Shown: positions 45,680-53,997, numbered from the stretch's first letter. The stretch is 63,903 bases of DNA from Lachnospiraceae bacterium (GCA_017472325.1 JAFUQM010000020.1:1-63903), one strand, 5' to 3'. Notes: generated by a model not told the origin, from the sequence alone. Program-made: numbers and translations.

Positions 45680-47074
45680 CTATCTAATATACCAATATAA
45701 ATTTTCTTTGGAAATTGCTAATCCCAACTTCTGTTGTAAGCATACCGATGGTTCATTATCTACAATAATCTGGCAAAATGGAACTTTGCCCTTTTCTAAT
45801 AACCGATTGATCAGATAAGACTCCAAAGCAACTGCAATTCCTTGTTTCCTATATTCTGGAAGAACTACAAGAATTCCCATGCTTCCTTCCGCATGAACAC
45901 CAATAAACCCTGTCAGAACCCCTTCTTTAAAAGCCCCATAAATATTACCAGTTTGTAATCTCTCTGCAATATATTCTTCTCCCGTTGCCACTTCATAATG
46001 TTCCATAACAAAAGATAGATAACTTTCATCCAAACATTTGATTTCGATATCTTTTCTTTCCGGCAATCGAACTCCTCTCGTATAAACTGCTTGTACGCAT
46101 TTCATTACAGGTGCTGTAATTTGAGTCTTCTCTTCTACTAAAGGATTTAAAAAATGTTGATGCGACACAAATAATGCAATCTGGTCTGCTTCTGGCAACT
46201 GCGCAAGTAACATTGCCCCTGCCTCTTTACTTGTTGCACTAAGCATATATGTGGCACTCTTCATATCTTCCAATAGAACGCCTTCTTCTGAAATAGCACA
46301 TACTCTTGCGGTTCCTGCATTGATTGATTCTAACATCATCATATGAAGAAGTTTTTTCTTATATAAACGTTCATAAATTGCACGCATCTGCTCATACTTG
46401 ACATACAAATCCGGACGACGCTCTTTTGTTCGTTTGATAGACTCTTCCAAACGCCATGCTGCAATTTTTTTATGGTCCCCCGACATCAGTACTTCCGGAA
46501 CTGTTTTTCCATGCCATTCCTGTGGACGTGAATACTGTGGATACTCTAACAAATAATTAGAAAAGGATTCCGTCTCGGCAGAATCCTCGTTATGCAGTAC
46601 ATCCGGAACGAGTCTAGCAATGGCATCAATCATAACCATTGCCGGTAACTCTCCACCAGTCAGTACATAGTCTCCAATCGATACGTAATCTGTTACGATT
46701 TCTTCAAGAACTCTCTCATCAATGCCTTCATAATGTCCACATAGAAAAACCAAATCTTCTTCTCTGGCAAACTCTTCTGCCATGCGCTGGTTAAATACCT
46801 GACCCTGTGGTGTCATATAAATAACTCTTGCTTTTCTACCAATCTTATCTGCAACAGCCTGATAAGCATCGTAAACCGGCTGTGCCTGCATAAGCATGCC
46901 TGCACCACCGCCATACGTATAATCATCTACTTTATTATGTTTGTTCTGTGTATAATCCCTGATATTGACTGCCGAAACGTTGATTGTACCTTTTTCAATA
47001 GCACGTCCTAAAATACTCGTCATAGCAGTATTCTCTATCATCTCAGGGAACAAAGTTAATATGTGAAAATTCAT
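45680..47074 (-). CDS. trmD: tRNA (guanine-37-N1)-methyltransferase TrmD fused to a GNAT acetyltransferase domain
   Basis: Residues 1 to about 240 are a complete TrmD: MNFHILTLFPEMI, the DDYTYGGGAGMLMQAQP loop, and the knotted SAM-binding GDYVLTGGELPAMVMIDAIARLVPDVL. The usual protein ends near residue 245. Here the frame runs on to 464 aa without a stop. The extra part ends in a GNAT fold (GAFKEGVLTGFIGVHAEGSMGILVVLPEYRKQGIAVALESYLINRLL), in which YRKQGIA is the acetyl-CoA loop. Residues 245-345 are a linker or N-terminal GNAT half. It lies 25 bp after thrC and is probably co-transcribed with it. Confidence 0.93.
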   Translation of the reverse strand: MNFHILTLFPEMIENTAMTSILGRAIEKGTINVSAVNIRDYTQNKHNKVDDYTYGGGAGMLMQAQPVYDAYQAVADKIGRKARVIYMTPQGQVFNQRMAEEFAREEDLVFLCGHYEGIDERVLEEIVTDYVSIGDYVLTGGELPAMVMIDAIARLVPDVLHNEDSAETESFSNYLLEYPQYSRPQEWHGKTVPEVLMSGDHKKIAAWRLEESIKRTKERRPDLYVKYEQMRAIYERLYKKKLLHMMMLESINAGTARVCAISEEGVLLEDMKSATYMLSATSKEAGAMLLAQLPEADQIALFVSHQHFLNPLVEEKTQITAPVMKCVQAVYTRGVRLPERKDIEIKCLDESYLSFVMEHYEVATGEEYIAERLQTGNIYGAFKEGVLTGFIGVHAEGSMGILVVLPEYRKQGIAVALESYLINRLLEKGKVPFCQIIVDNEPSVCLQQKLGLAISKENLYWYIR

Positions 47075-47099
47075 TGTAATATCACTTTACTGTTAAAAT

Positions 47100-48587
47100 T
47101 TAAATACCTAAGAAATCTTTCACTGTCTGCTGCATCTGTGTTTTATCACATACATGGTCATGTAACACTGGTGCAGTACGAATCTCCTCAATTGCATTTG
47201 GAACATCTACATTTGCAATTTTAGAAAGTTCATCTACAAGTTCAAAATCTCCCATCGCATCATATTTCGTATCAATTGCATTCATTACACTTCTTGTAAA
47301 TTTGAATGGACTTGCTGTAGATGCAATCACTGTTTTTGTTGCATCATTTGTTTCCTGTTTATATTTGTTGTATACACAGGAAGCAACTGCTGTATGTGTG
47401 TCAATAACATAGCCCGTTTTGTCATATAATGCTTTGATTGTTTCTGCTGTTTCTGCTTCAGATGCATAGTTTCCATAGAAATCTTTCATCTGCGCTTTCA
47501 TATCGTCTGTAATTGTATATTTCCCTTCTTTTGATAAGGAAGCCATAAAAGCAGCATTTTTGTCTGCATCACTGCCTGCTGTCATATAAATCAGACGCTC
47601 TAAGTTACTGGAAATTAAAATATCCATAGACGGTGATGTTGTTAAAACAAATTCTCTGTTTCTGTCATAGCAACCTGTTGTAAAGAAATCAAACAGAACT
47701 TTATTATCATTGGACGCACAAATCAGTTTATTGATTGGAAGTCCCATGTTCTGTGCAAAGTAAGCTGCTAAAATATTACCAAAGTTACCTGTTGGTACAA
47801 CAACATTAATCTTCTCTCCATCCTCAATCTTGCCTTCTTCTAAAAGCTTTGCATAGGCATATACGTAATATACAACCTGTGGTACAAGACGTCCGATGTT
47901 AATAGAGTTTGCAGAGGAGAACTGGAATCCTTTTGCATCCATTTCTGCTGCTAATTCCTTATCAGAGAAAATCTGTTTTACTCCTGTCTGTGCATCATCA
48001 AAGTTACCATGAATGCCGACTACATATGTATTGTCACCCTTCTGTGTTACCATCTGTTTTTCCTGAATTGGACTTACTCCATTCTTAGGATAAAATACAA
48101 TAATTTTTGTATGTTCTACATCTGCAAAGCCAGCAAGTGCTGCTTTGCCTGTGTCACCGGATGTTGCTGTTAAAATAACGATATCATTTTTACTGTTATT
48201 CTTCTTTGCAGAAGTAATTAACAGATGTGGTAAAATGGAAAGTGCCATATCCTTAAACGCAATTGTAGCGCCATGAAATAATTCCAGATAATAAGCGCCA
48301 TCAGCTTCTGCCATAGGTGCGATTACTTCTGTATCAAATTTAGAATCGTATGCTTTTGCAATACAGTCTTTTAACTCTTCTTCTGTGAAATCTGTGAAAA
48401 ACAGTTTCATAACTTCGTATGCAACTTCCTGATAAGACATCTTAGAAAGCTCTGCCAGGCTCTTATCAAGTGCTGGGATTTTCTCTGGTACAAATAATCC
48501 GCCGTCATCTGATAATCCCTTCAAAATTGCCTGTGATGCTGTTACAGGTGCACTGTTACTTCTTGTACTCTTATATAATACTTCCAT
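47100..48587 (-). CDS. thrC: Threonine synthase
   Basis: PLP enzyme turning O-phosphohomoserine into threonine. It is 495 aa, the longer bacterial class. The PLP lysine is Lys112 in FHGATIAFKDMALS. TATSGDTGKAALAGF and VVPTGNFGNILAAYFA line the cofactor site. It has a strong promoter. trmD follows on the same strand. Confidence 0.97.
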   Translation of the reverse strand: MEVLYKSTRSNSAPVTASQAILKGLSDDGGLFVPEKIPALDKSLAELSKMSYQEVAYEVMKLFFTDFTEEELKDCIAKAYDSKFDTEVIAPMAEADGAYYLELFHGATIAFKDMALSILPHLLITSAKKNNSKNDIVILTATSGDTGKAALAGFADVEHTKIIVFYPKNGVSPIQEKQMVTQKGDNTYVVGIHGNFDDAQTGVKQIFSDKELAAEMDAKGFQFSSANSINIGRLVPQVVYYVYAYAKLLEEGKIEDGEKINVVVPTGNFGNILAAYFAQNMGLPINKLICASNDNKVLFDFFTTGCYDRNREFVLTTSPSMDILISSNLERLIYMTAGSDADKNAAFMASLSKEGKYTITDDMKAQMKDFYGNYASEAETAETIKALYDKTGYVIDTHTAVASCVYNKYKQETNDATKTVIASTASPFKFTRSVMNAIDTKYDAMGDFELVDELSKIANVDVPNAIEEIRTAPVLHDHVCDKTQMQQTVKDFLGI

Positions 48588-48636
48588 GTCACTCTACCTT
48601 TCGTACTTTGCGTTATTCTCAATTTATCAAATCAGT

Positions 48637-48665
48637 ATTATAACATACTTGTATTTTCTGTGCAA
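48637..48665 (-). promoter_or_regulatory. Promoter of thrC-trmD
   Basis: Minus strand TTGCAC (48660-48665), 17 bp spacer, TATAAT (48637-48642). The motif TGTGCAATG, overlapping the -35 box, recurs twice upstream near 48704 and 48730. Confidence 0.8.
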
Positions 48666-48740
48666 TGAGTAGAAAGAAACAAAAACCATAATCAGAAAAT
48701 TTTTCTGTGCAATGTGTAATGCTTGTTACAATGTGCAATG

Positions 48741-49361
48741 TTATAAAAAGAATTCATGTCCACCATAAGAGAATAAGAGTGTTAAATGATTGTCAAACCA
48801 TTGCATTCTCTCTGGATTTGCATATTTTCTAGATGCAAAATAAAGTGCTCCTTCAGATAAATCTTCGCCATACAGCACTCTTGTAACAGCTTCTATTGTC
48901 TCATCACTGACACAGACATTATAATATCTGCCATCTTTAATTGGTGAAAATTGTGCAACTCCGTTCTCCTGTTGAAATACAACCTGCTTTACTGTATCAG
49001 GAAACTTGTCACTTGTAACCCTGTTTAAAATAACACCCGCCACAAGCATTCTTCCTTTTACATCTTCGCATCCTGCTTCCGCTTCAACAATTCTAAGTAA
49101 TACTTCATAATCTTCCTCCGACAATTCATACAGCATCTCACGTTCAAGTACATCACAATCTACTACGCGTTGGTCAGAGGCTGCCCTTTTGACCATGCAG
49201 GCAAGGCTTGTCTCCTCTACCTCCTCAAAATCTTCCATAAACCTCAGTTGAAACGCTGCTGTGGATGCAATTCTGTTCACCGTAATTCCTTTTACATTCA
49301 ACCATGATACTGCCAATATCATATGTCCTAATAATAAAATAGTTACGTATTTCTTGTACAT
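48741..49361 (-). CDS. Cell wall hydrolase, SleB/CwlJ catalytic family
   Basis: A 206 aa protein with an N-terminal hydrophobic segment (YVTILLLGHMILAVSW), then a spacer of about 60 residues. The Hydrolase_2 domain from about residue 80 has the presumed catalytic Glu93 in LLRIVEAEAG, then VILNRV, FSPIKDGRYYN and ALYFASR. These are lytic-transglycosylase-like peptidoglycan hydrolases of spore cortex or vegetative wall. It lacks the N-terminal binding domain of true SleB. AGGAG lies before the ATG. Confidence 0.88.
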   Translation of the reverse strand: MYKKYVTILLLGHMILAVSWLNVKGITVNRIASTAAFQLRFMEDFEEVEETSLACMVKRAASDQRVVDCDVLEREMLYELSEEDYEVLLRIVEAEAGCEDVKGRMLVAGVILNRVTSDKFPDTVKQVVFQQENGVAQFSPIKDGRYYNVCVSDETIEAVTRVLYGEDLSEGALYFASRKYANPERMQWFDNHLTLLFSYGGHEFFL

Positions 49362-49382
49362 TTTTTCTCACTCCTACTTTGA

Positions 49383-49398
49383 CCAGTTTGTAAACTGG
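49383..49398. promoter_or_regulatory. Inverted repeat upstream of the cell wall hydrolase gene
   Basis: CCAGTTT-GT-AAACTGG lies 22 bp before the hydrolase start. It is possibly an operator or leader hairpin. No regulator is identified. Confidence 0.35.
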
Positions 49399-49462
49399 AT
49401 GTCATAATTTTTTCATAACTCTTTAATATTTTATACAGGAGTCAGGAAAAATATTTCTAAAA

Positions 49463-49491
49463 TTGTAATATTTATCTCAAAATGGTATACT
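49463..49491 (+). promoter_or_regulatory. Probable promoter of the AP2-domain gene
   Basis: TTGTAA (49463-49468), 17 bp spacer, TATACT (49486-49491), 47 bp before the start. Confidence 0.6.
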
Positions 49492-49538
49492 TAGTTGACA
49501 CACTGTGACACGACATAACAATATCGAAGGAATTTCTC

Positions 49539-50339
49539 ATGAAACCAACAAATACTGGCGTATATCAGGCAACGCGCAAGGACAATTCCATATATTACCG
49601 TTCTTCCATTACTTATAAGCAAAAACACATCAGTCTTGGAAGCTACGACACCTGGGAAGATGCTCACAGAGCTTATACAGAAGCATCTCTGATTCTGCGC
49701 GATCATAACCGCTGTATTTCCGATTATCATGCTGACCAGATGCTTTCCTTTGAAAAATGGGTTATTCTCATTAATTTTAGAGACAATAATATTTATTTTT
49801 CTACACCAATTTATATGCGTAGTAAGTATTTTCTGTATTATCTGTCTCCTACAAAGGAACTCAAATTTGATATAGAAGATTTATTCTACTATTCTTCCCA
49901 TAAAATTATGCAGCGCAATGGACATCTTTTTGTTGCAGACTATGGAATGCAGGTAAATATATTAAATCGTTATCATATTAAAAATTATGGTGTAAAAAAT
50001 AAAGACTACCGTTTCATCAATGGCGATGACACGGATTTTCGATATGAAAATATAGAAATTCTTAATACGTATCATGGTGTCAGTCATGTTACCGTAAATG
50101 GTACAACAAAATATAAAGCACGCATTCACATCCGTGGCAATTATGTCATTGGCACCTATAATACAGAAATCGAGGCAGCAATTGCATACAATAAAGCAAT
50201 TGATATTTTGTCCTCCAAAGGATTAAAGAAAAACTATTCCCAAAATTATATTGAAGGTCTTTTGCCTTCCAAATATGCAGATATTTATTCAGAACTACCT
50301 ATTTCAACTAAAATAAAAAATTATACTCTTCCAGATTAG
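49539..50339 (+). CDS. AP2 - degenerate HNH - AP2 DNA-binding protein
   Basis: A 266 aa protein with two AP2/ERF-like domains: residues 6-50 (GVYQATRKDNSIYYRSSI, ISLGSYDTWEDAHRAYTEA) and 179-225 (GVSHVTVNGTTKYKARIHI, VIGTYNTEIEAAIAYNKA). Between them lies an HNH-like core (about 131-176): YRFINGDDTDFRYENIEILN has the DHINGD-x-DNRxxNL pattern, but the catalytic Asp-His is replaced by Arg-Phe. Bacterial AP2 proteins are mostly HNH homing endonucleases. This one looks like a nuclease-dead descendant that may bind DNA. Its TAG stop directly abuts repeat copy D. AAGGAA lies upstream of the ATG. Confidence 0.75.
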   Translation: MKPTNTGVYQATRKDNSIYYRSSITYKQKHISLGSYDTWEDAHRAYTEASLILRDHNRCISDYHADQMLSFEKWVILINFRDNNIYFSTPIYMRSKYFLYYLSPTKELKFDIEDLFYYSSHKIMQRNGHLFVADYGMQVNILNRYHIKNYGVKNKDYRFINGDDTDFRYENIEILNTYHGVSHVTVNGTTKYKARIHIRGNYVIGTYNTEIEAAIAYNKAIDILSSKGLKKNYSQNYIEGLLPSKYADIYSELPISTKIKNYTLPD

Positions 50340-50512
50340 GTATTTCTTAGCACCTGATTTTGATTATACGCAACCGTCGAAGCACTGTTTGCGTCTTACA
50401 GAAAATAGCAGCATATGTATAGGCGCGACGATAATCTGTATTTGGCGTTTTCTAAATAAAGCAAAGATACACGTGCACATAGTAGACAGTGGCAGATTAA
50501 GAAAGTATAATC
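50340..50512. repeat. Internally deleted copy of the long-palindrome family (copy D)
   Basis: Starts at the base after the AP2-gene stop with TATTTCTTAGCACCTGATTTTGA, identical in sense to the left arm near 4249. It continues through the core ACAGAAAATAGCAGCATATGTA to TGGCGTTTTCTAAAT, then jumps to GCAAAGATACACGTGCA...GATTAAGAAAGTATAAT, the far right arm. The central stem-loop and inner right arm are missing. It lies between convergent genes. Confidence 0.85.
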
Positions 50513-50557
50513 TACGCGGACAAGCATTAATACACGCTATCCGCGCAACAACTCTTT

Positions 50558-51352
50558 CTATGCTTTTTCAGATGCATATTCATATAGACGGTACATTTTC
50601 TTTGCTGCCTTACCACCAAACATAATCTTGAAAAAGAAACGTTCAAATCCTTTTAATTCACGAATCATTTCCATTGGTGTCATATTTAGTTCCTGCAAAA
50701 AAATGAGTCCTGTCTGTTTTTCAATGGAACGCGGTTCATCCAACCCGTATACCATCGTTACACCAACATCATTGATTGGATTCTTATATTTGGATGCTTT
50801 TGCTGCAAAATCTGTATAAGCATCCATCAGAAGATGAATATGCTGAAAATGAGTGCATAATGCCTGTAACAGTTTTTCTAATTCCTGCGTTGTAAAGTAC
50901 ATACTTACCCCTTCCATGATAACAACTGCAGTTTCTTTTTCTGGAATACGCTCAATCCATACCGTTTCCCTGGCATCTGCTTCTATCATATGATAATTCA
51001 TATTCTCCTTGTAATAACGCTTTCTCTCTTGAATGACATCCGGAAAATCAATATCATACCATACATTTTGCATTGCACCGATACGCTCTATCCTGCTATC
51101 CATACCGCAGCCTATATGCAATATCGTTGCCTCTGGTAAATCTGCAATCTGCTTATTGACCCATCGGTCAAAAGTAGCAGAACGCATCCCCATATAATAT
51201 GTCAGCCATTTGGATTTTGCTTTTCCATGAAGTGCAAAGCCTTCTTTTTCCCAAATCAATTCCGCTTTTACATCTTTTAAAATAATTCCCTTTTTACTAA
51301 CATTTGCTTTGCCATACAACGGAATATATAATGTCTTATTAACCTCATTCAT
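50558..51352 (-). CDS. Class I SAM-dependent methyltransferase (LCMT/Tcmp-like)
   Basis: The 264 aa protein belongs by pattern to the leucine carboxyl methyltransferase superfamily, whose bacterial members are annotated as polyketide O-methyltransferases. Visible are MGMRSATFDRWVNKQIADLPEA, the SAM loop ILHIGCGMDSRIERI, YDIDFPDVIQERKRYY, and VIMEGVSMYFTTQEL. The substrate is unknown. It overlaps the upstream reductase gene by 8 bp, so the pair is probably translated together, with a kinase-like gene upstream. Confidence 0.85.
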   Translation of the reverse strand: MNEVNKTLYIPLYGKANVSKKGIILKDVKAELIWEKEGFALHGKAKSKWLTYYMGMRSATFDRWVNKQIADLPEATILHIGCGMDSRIERIGAMQNVWYDIDFPDVIQERKRYYKENMNYHMIEADARETVWIERIPEKETAVVIMEGVSMYFTTQELEKLLQALCTHFQHIHLLMDAYTDFAAKASKYKNPINDVGVTMVYGLDEPRSIEKQTGLIFLQELNMTPMEMIRELKGFERFFFKIMFGGKAAKKMYRLYEYASEKA

Positions 51353-52208
51353 CGTTACTACTCAACCCTTCTTTGATATTACGCAACATCGCATCTTTTG
51401 TTGTTGAAAAATATATCCCGCAAGCGTTCAGTTTTTGCTGACACATACTGATATCTCTTGGATTGTTCATAAAAGCATCTTCATTACGCTGTAATCGTTG
51501 CGTATCCAGTCCCAATTCCGAAAACACCTCATATACTGTATCATAAGTGTTATTTTTATTTGGTGAACCAAAATTATATACACCACCGGGTACCGTAAAC
51601 ATTTTCTCAAGGTTCTCTACTACCTCATTTACATCAGTAATGCCCCTGATATCATGCACTGGATATAGCAATACTTCCTCTGTCCGCATTTTATCCAGTA
51701 ACATCCGCATAAAATTACTGTTTTCCTGCTTATACAATGTTTTTCTATCATACATCCATGATAAACGCAACAATACACAATCTGCATCAATAGCAAGGCA
51801 CGCTTCTTCTGCTTTTAATTTTTCTCTTCCATATACATTATACGGCAGCACGCACTCTGTTTCCTTGTGTGGTCCATTTTCTGTACTGCCAAAATAAATC
51901 TGATCCGAACTACAAATAATACATTTCGCATGTATCTTTGCAGATGCTTTTGCAATATGAATACTTCCCTCTACATTAATCTTCCATGACATATCTGGCT
52001 CTTGTTCACATCTTGCCACCGCTGATATAGCCGCACAATGAATTACATAATCTGGATTCCATTCTTCAAATTTTGCTAAAACATCCTTTTCATCTGTAAT
52101 ATCTAATTCAGCATGAGTTGGTGCAAAAATCTCAAATTTATCTTTATAAAATTCCACAATCCTACTGCCAAGAAACCCCGATGCACCTGTGACCAGTAAT
52201 CTTTTCAT
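51345..52208 (-). CDS. SDR-family sugar-nucleotide reductase/epimerase (RmlD-like)
   Basis: The ~287 aa protein starts at MKRLLVTGASGFLGS (GGAGAG upstream; other Met codons nearby are possible). The Rossmann GASGFLGSRI dinucleotide loop lies at the N-terminus, with a catalytic-type YNVYGREKLKAEE (Tyr-x3-Lys) near residue 125. It resembles dTDP-4-dehydrorhamnose reductase, but no other rhamnose genes are nearby, so the sugar or other substrate is open. It is the middle gene of a kinase-reductase-methyltransferase trio. Confidence 0.85.
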   Translation of the reverse strand: MKRLLVTGASGFLGSRIVEFYKDKFEIFAPTHAELDITDEKDVLAKFEEWNPDYVIHCAAISAVARCEQEPDMSWKINVEGSIHIAKASAKIHAKCIICSSDQIYFGSTENGPHKETECVLPYNVYGREKLKAEEACLAIDADCVLLRLSWMYDRKTLYKQENSNFMRMLLDKMRTEEVLLYPVHDIRGITDVNEVVENLEKMFTVPGGVYNFGSPNKNNTYDTVYEVFSELGLDTQRLQRNEDAFMNNPRDISMCQQKLNACGIYFSTTKDAMLRNIKEGLSSNDE

Positions 52209-52268
52209 CATTCTCTCCACTTGTATCCTATACCTTAATCCACAGCATATTCATTTGTTGCCAATGCC

Positions 52269-52802
52269 TTAATGCTCCTCAACATATTTTAAAAACTCTG
52301 GCGTCTTTGACCAATATTTGACGCCCCAGTTTTCAAAATTCCACTCTTCCATATAATGATTACATTCAAAATCAATGTAATACAGTTCTTCCTTCTGTAC
52401 CACAAAATTCGTTGGAAAATAATCAATATTAGTATTGGCAGGGTATAATCGCTGACACATCTCCTGTATTTGTCTGGTATACTCTGGTTTTATCGCATCA
52501 CGCAGAACCAAATCATAAATCGTATCTCCTTCTATGTACTCCTTTAGAATTCGTTCTTTCTCTACATCAACATCTAACATACATGGAATTCTAATACCAA
52601 TTTCCCGTAATCTTTTATAGTCATGTATCTCTGCTTCCAACTTATTACCAAACTGATAATAATCACATGGCTCATGATGTATCTGTTTTAACACGTACTG
52701 CCCATCCGCATCTGAAACAAGATAAGAATAACCGCCTTTTCCTTTGCCTAACAATTTTATTACTTGATATGGCTTCTCATTCACAAAAAGTTCTTCTACC
52801 AT
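52269..52802 (-). CDS. Protein-kinase-fold protein (RIO/Bud32-like)
   Basis: The 177 aa compact kinase fold has a glycine loop LLGKGKGGYSYLV, an ATP lysine in YVLKQIHHE, the hinge LKEYIEGDTIYDLV, the catalytic-loop equivalent IDYFPTNFVV with its Asn, and YYIDFECN in place of the DFG metal motif (DFE). It is smaller than eukaryotic-type Ser/Thr kinases and may phosphorylate a small molecule or sugar. It is first of the trio with the reductase and methyltransferase, 60 bp upstream of the reductase. Confidence 0.78.
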   Translation of the reverse strand: MVEELFVNEKPYQVIKLLGKGKGGYSYLVSDADGQYVLKQIHHEPCDYYQFGNKLEAEIHDYKRLREIGIRIPCMLDVDVEKERILKEYIEGDTIYDLVLRDAIKPEYTRQIQEMCQRLYPANTNIDYFPTNFVVQKEELYYIDFECNHYMEEWNFENWGVKYWSKTPEFLKYVEEH

Positions 52803-52829
52803 TGTTATAGTCCTTGCTTCTTACTTCTT

Positions 52830-53135
52830 TCACCTTTCTGTTATAATCTCATCCATATATCGCTCTACTCTTAGTCTAAGTTTATATTTGTCACGAAGTT
52901 CTGCTATTTGTTTCATCATTTCAGATTTATGATGTATATCGATAGCTACTTGGTTTTTCCATCTATCAATTAGCAAGACAGTTTCTGGATCGTCCATTGG
53001 AAAGAAATATTCATACCGTTCATTTCCTTCCTCCGCGCGTACTGCATCTACAATTCCACTTGCCATCATCTCTTCTGCAAATTTTCTTGCATTACCATTG
53101 CTGCCCGTATAGTATAAATTCACTGTAATACTCAT
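52830..53135 (-). CDS. Antibiotic biosynthesis monooxygenase (ABM) domain protein
   Basis: A 101 aa single ferredoxin-like alpha/beta domain. The pattern ARKFAEEMMASGIVDAVRAEEGNERYEYFFPMDDPETVLLIDRWKNQVAIDIHHKS (abridged) is the YgiN/ABM signature, including the terminal His-His. Such proteins act as quinol oxygenases or heme-like monooxygenases; the substrate is unknown. It lies 27 bp before the kinase-like gene on the same strand. Confidence 0.85.
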   Translation of the reverse strand: MSITVNLYYTGSNGNARKFAEEMMASGIVDAVRAEEGNERYEYFFPMDDPETVLLIDRWKNQVAIDIHHKSEMMKQIAELRDKYKLRLRVERYMDEIITER

Positions 53136-53167
53136 TTGTCACCTCATCCTTTCTAATTATGTATTTC

Positions 53168-53335
53168 GTAGGGGTGTTTTCCTTCCTGGGCCCCTACTTT
53201 TTTGCTGTTTTCTTATTTTAGTAGGGGGTTTTCCTTCCTGGGCCCCTACTTTTTTGCTGTTTTCTTATTTTAGTAGGGTTGCTTTCCTTCCTGGGCCCCT
53301 ACTTTTTTGCTGTTTTCTTATTTTAGTAGGGTTGA
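53168..53335 (+). repeat. Tandem array of 52-53 bp units each carrying a terminator-like hairpin
   Basis: Three units (53168-53220, 53221-53272, 53273-53325) plus a short start of a fourth. Each reads GTAGGG..., TTCCTTCCTGGG, CCCCTACTTTTTTGCTG, then TTTTCTTATTTTA. In units 1 and 2 the GTAGGGG and CCCCTAC arms pair fully and are followed by TTTTTT, a plus-strand intrinsic terminator shape. Unit 3 has a weakened left arm (GTAGGGTTG). The array lies between two minus-strand genes, so no plus-strand gene obviously needs it. The rest of the 265 bp gap shows nothing else. Confidence 0.9.
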
Positions 53336-53400
53336 TTGCATCTCTCCCTATGTTTGGCTTAATATTTCACATTATACTCTTCTCATACACTTGTCTCTGT

Positions 53401-53931
53401 CTATTCGTATCTGTTCAGTACTTCCCATTCTTCACGTGTTATAGCGTATGCATAAGAAATTTTATTTTTTTCATCTGGATATTCTTTTACTTTTTTCATA
53501 CCATTTGCAATAGCAGTCGAATATGATCCTATGTTTGTATATTTCATATAGGAATATAAGCAATTATATTTGGTGTTTTCAAATGCCCAGTTTCTAACCG
53601 CACGTGCAGCTTCACTGCCAAATCCCTTTCTCCAATACTTCTTATGAATATGATATCCAATTTCTGGCAGAAACTCTCCATCGATATTTTGGATTGAAAT
53701 ACCACAGTCACCTATGAATTTGCCTGTTTCTTTTAGTACAACAGCCCATATTCCAAATCCATATTCTTTATAGTTTTGAAGATTCCATTCTATCCAATGT
53801 TTTGTTTGTTCCTCATCATAGGGTTTCGGATAATGTTGCATGGTTTCTGCATCTGATAATATTTCAAATATTGCATCAAAATCTTTCATGCTATATTCTC
53901 TTAAAATGAGTCTTTCTGTTTCAAGTATCAC
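53401..53931 (-). CDS. GNAT acetyltransferase, RimJ/RimL type
   Basis: The 176 aa protein opens MILETERLILREYSMKDFDAIFEIL, the RimJ/L signature, with GIWAVVLKETGKFIGDCGI, EIGYHIHKKYWRKGFGSEAARAV (acetyl-CoA loop RKGFGSEA) and NTKYNCLYSYMKYTNIGSYSTAIANGM. It transfers acetyl groups to protein N-termini or small amines; the target is unknown. It is a single gene between the tandem array and the radical SAM gene. Confidence 0.9.
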   Translation of the reverse strand: MILETERLILREYSMKDFDAIFEILSDAETMQHYPKPYDEEQTKHWIEWNLQNYKEYGFGIWAVVLKETGKFIGDCGISIQNIDGEFLPEIGYHIHKKYWRKGFGSEAARAVRNWAFENTKYNCLYSYMKYTNIGSYSTAIANGMKKVKEYPDEKNKISYAYAITREEWEVLNRYE

Positions 53932-53997
53932 TGCTCCTTATTCCCTTTCCAATATCTGATAGATTTTGTTTTCTGTTTTATCACAAATATCTCTTTC

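Noticed and set aside
53168..53335. CRISPR array
   Set aside because: Units repeat in full with no unique spacers, the hairpin is followed by a T-run, and no cas genes are nearby.
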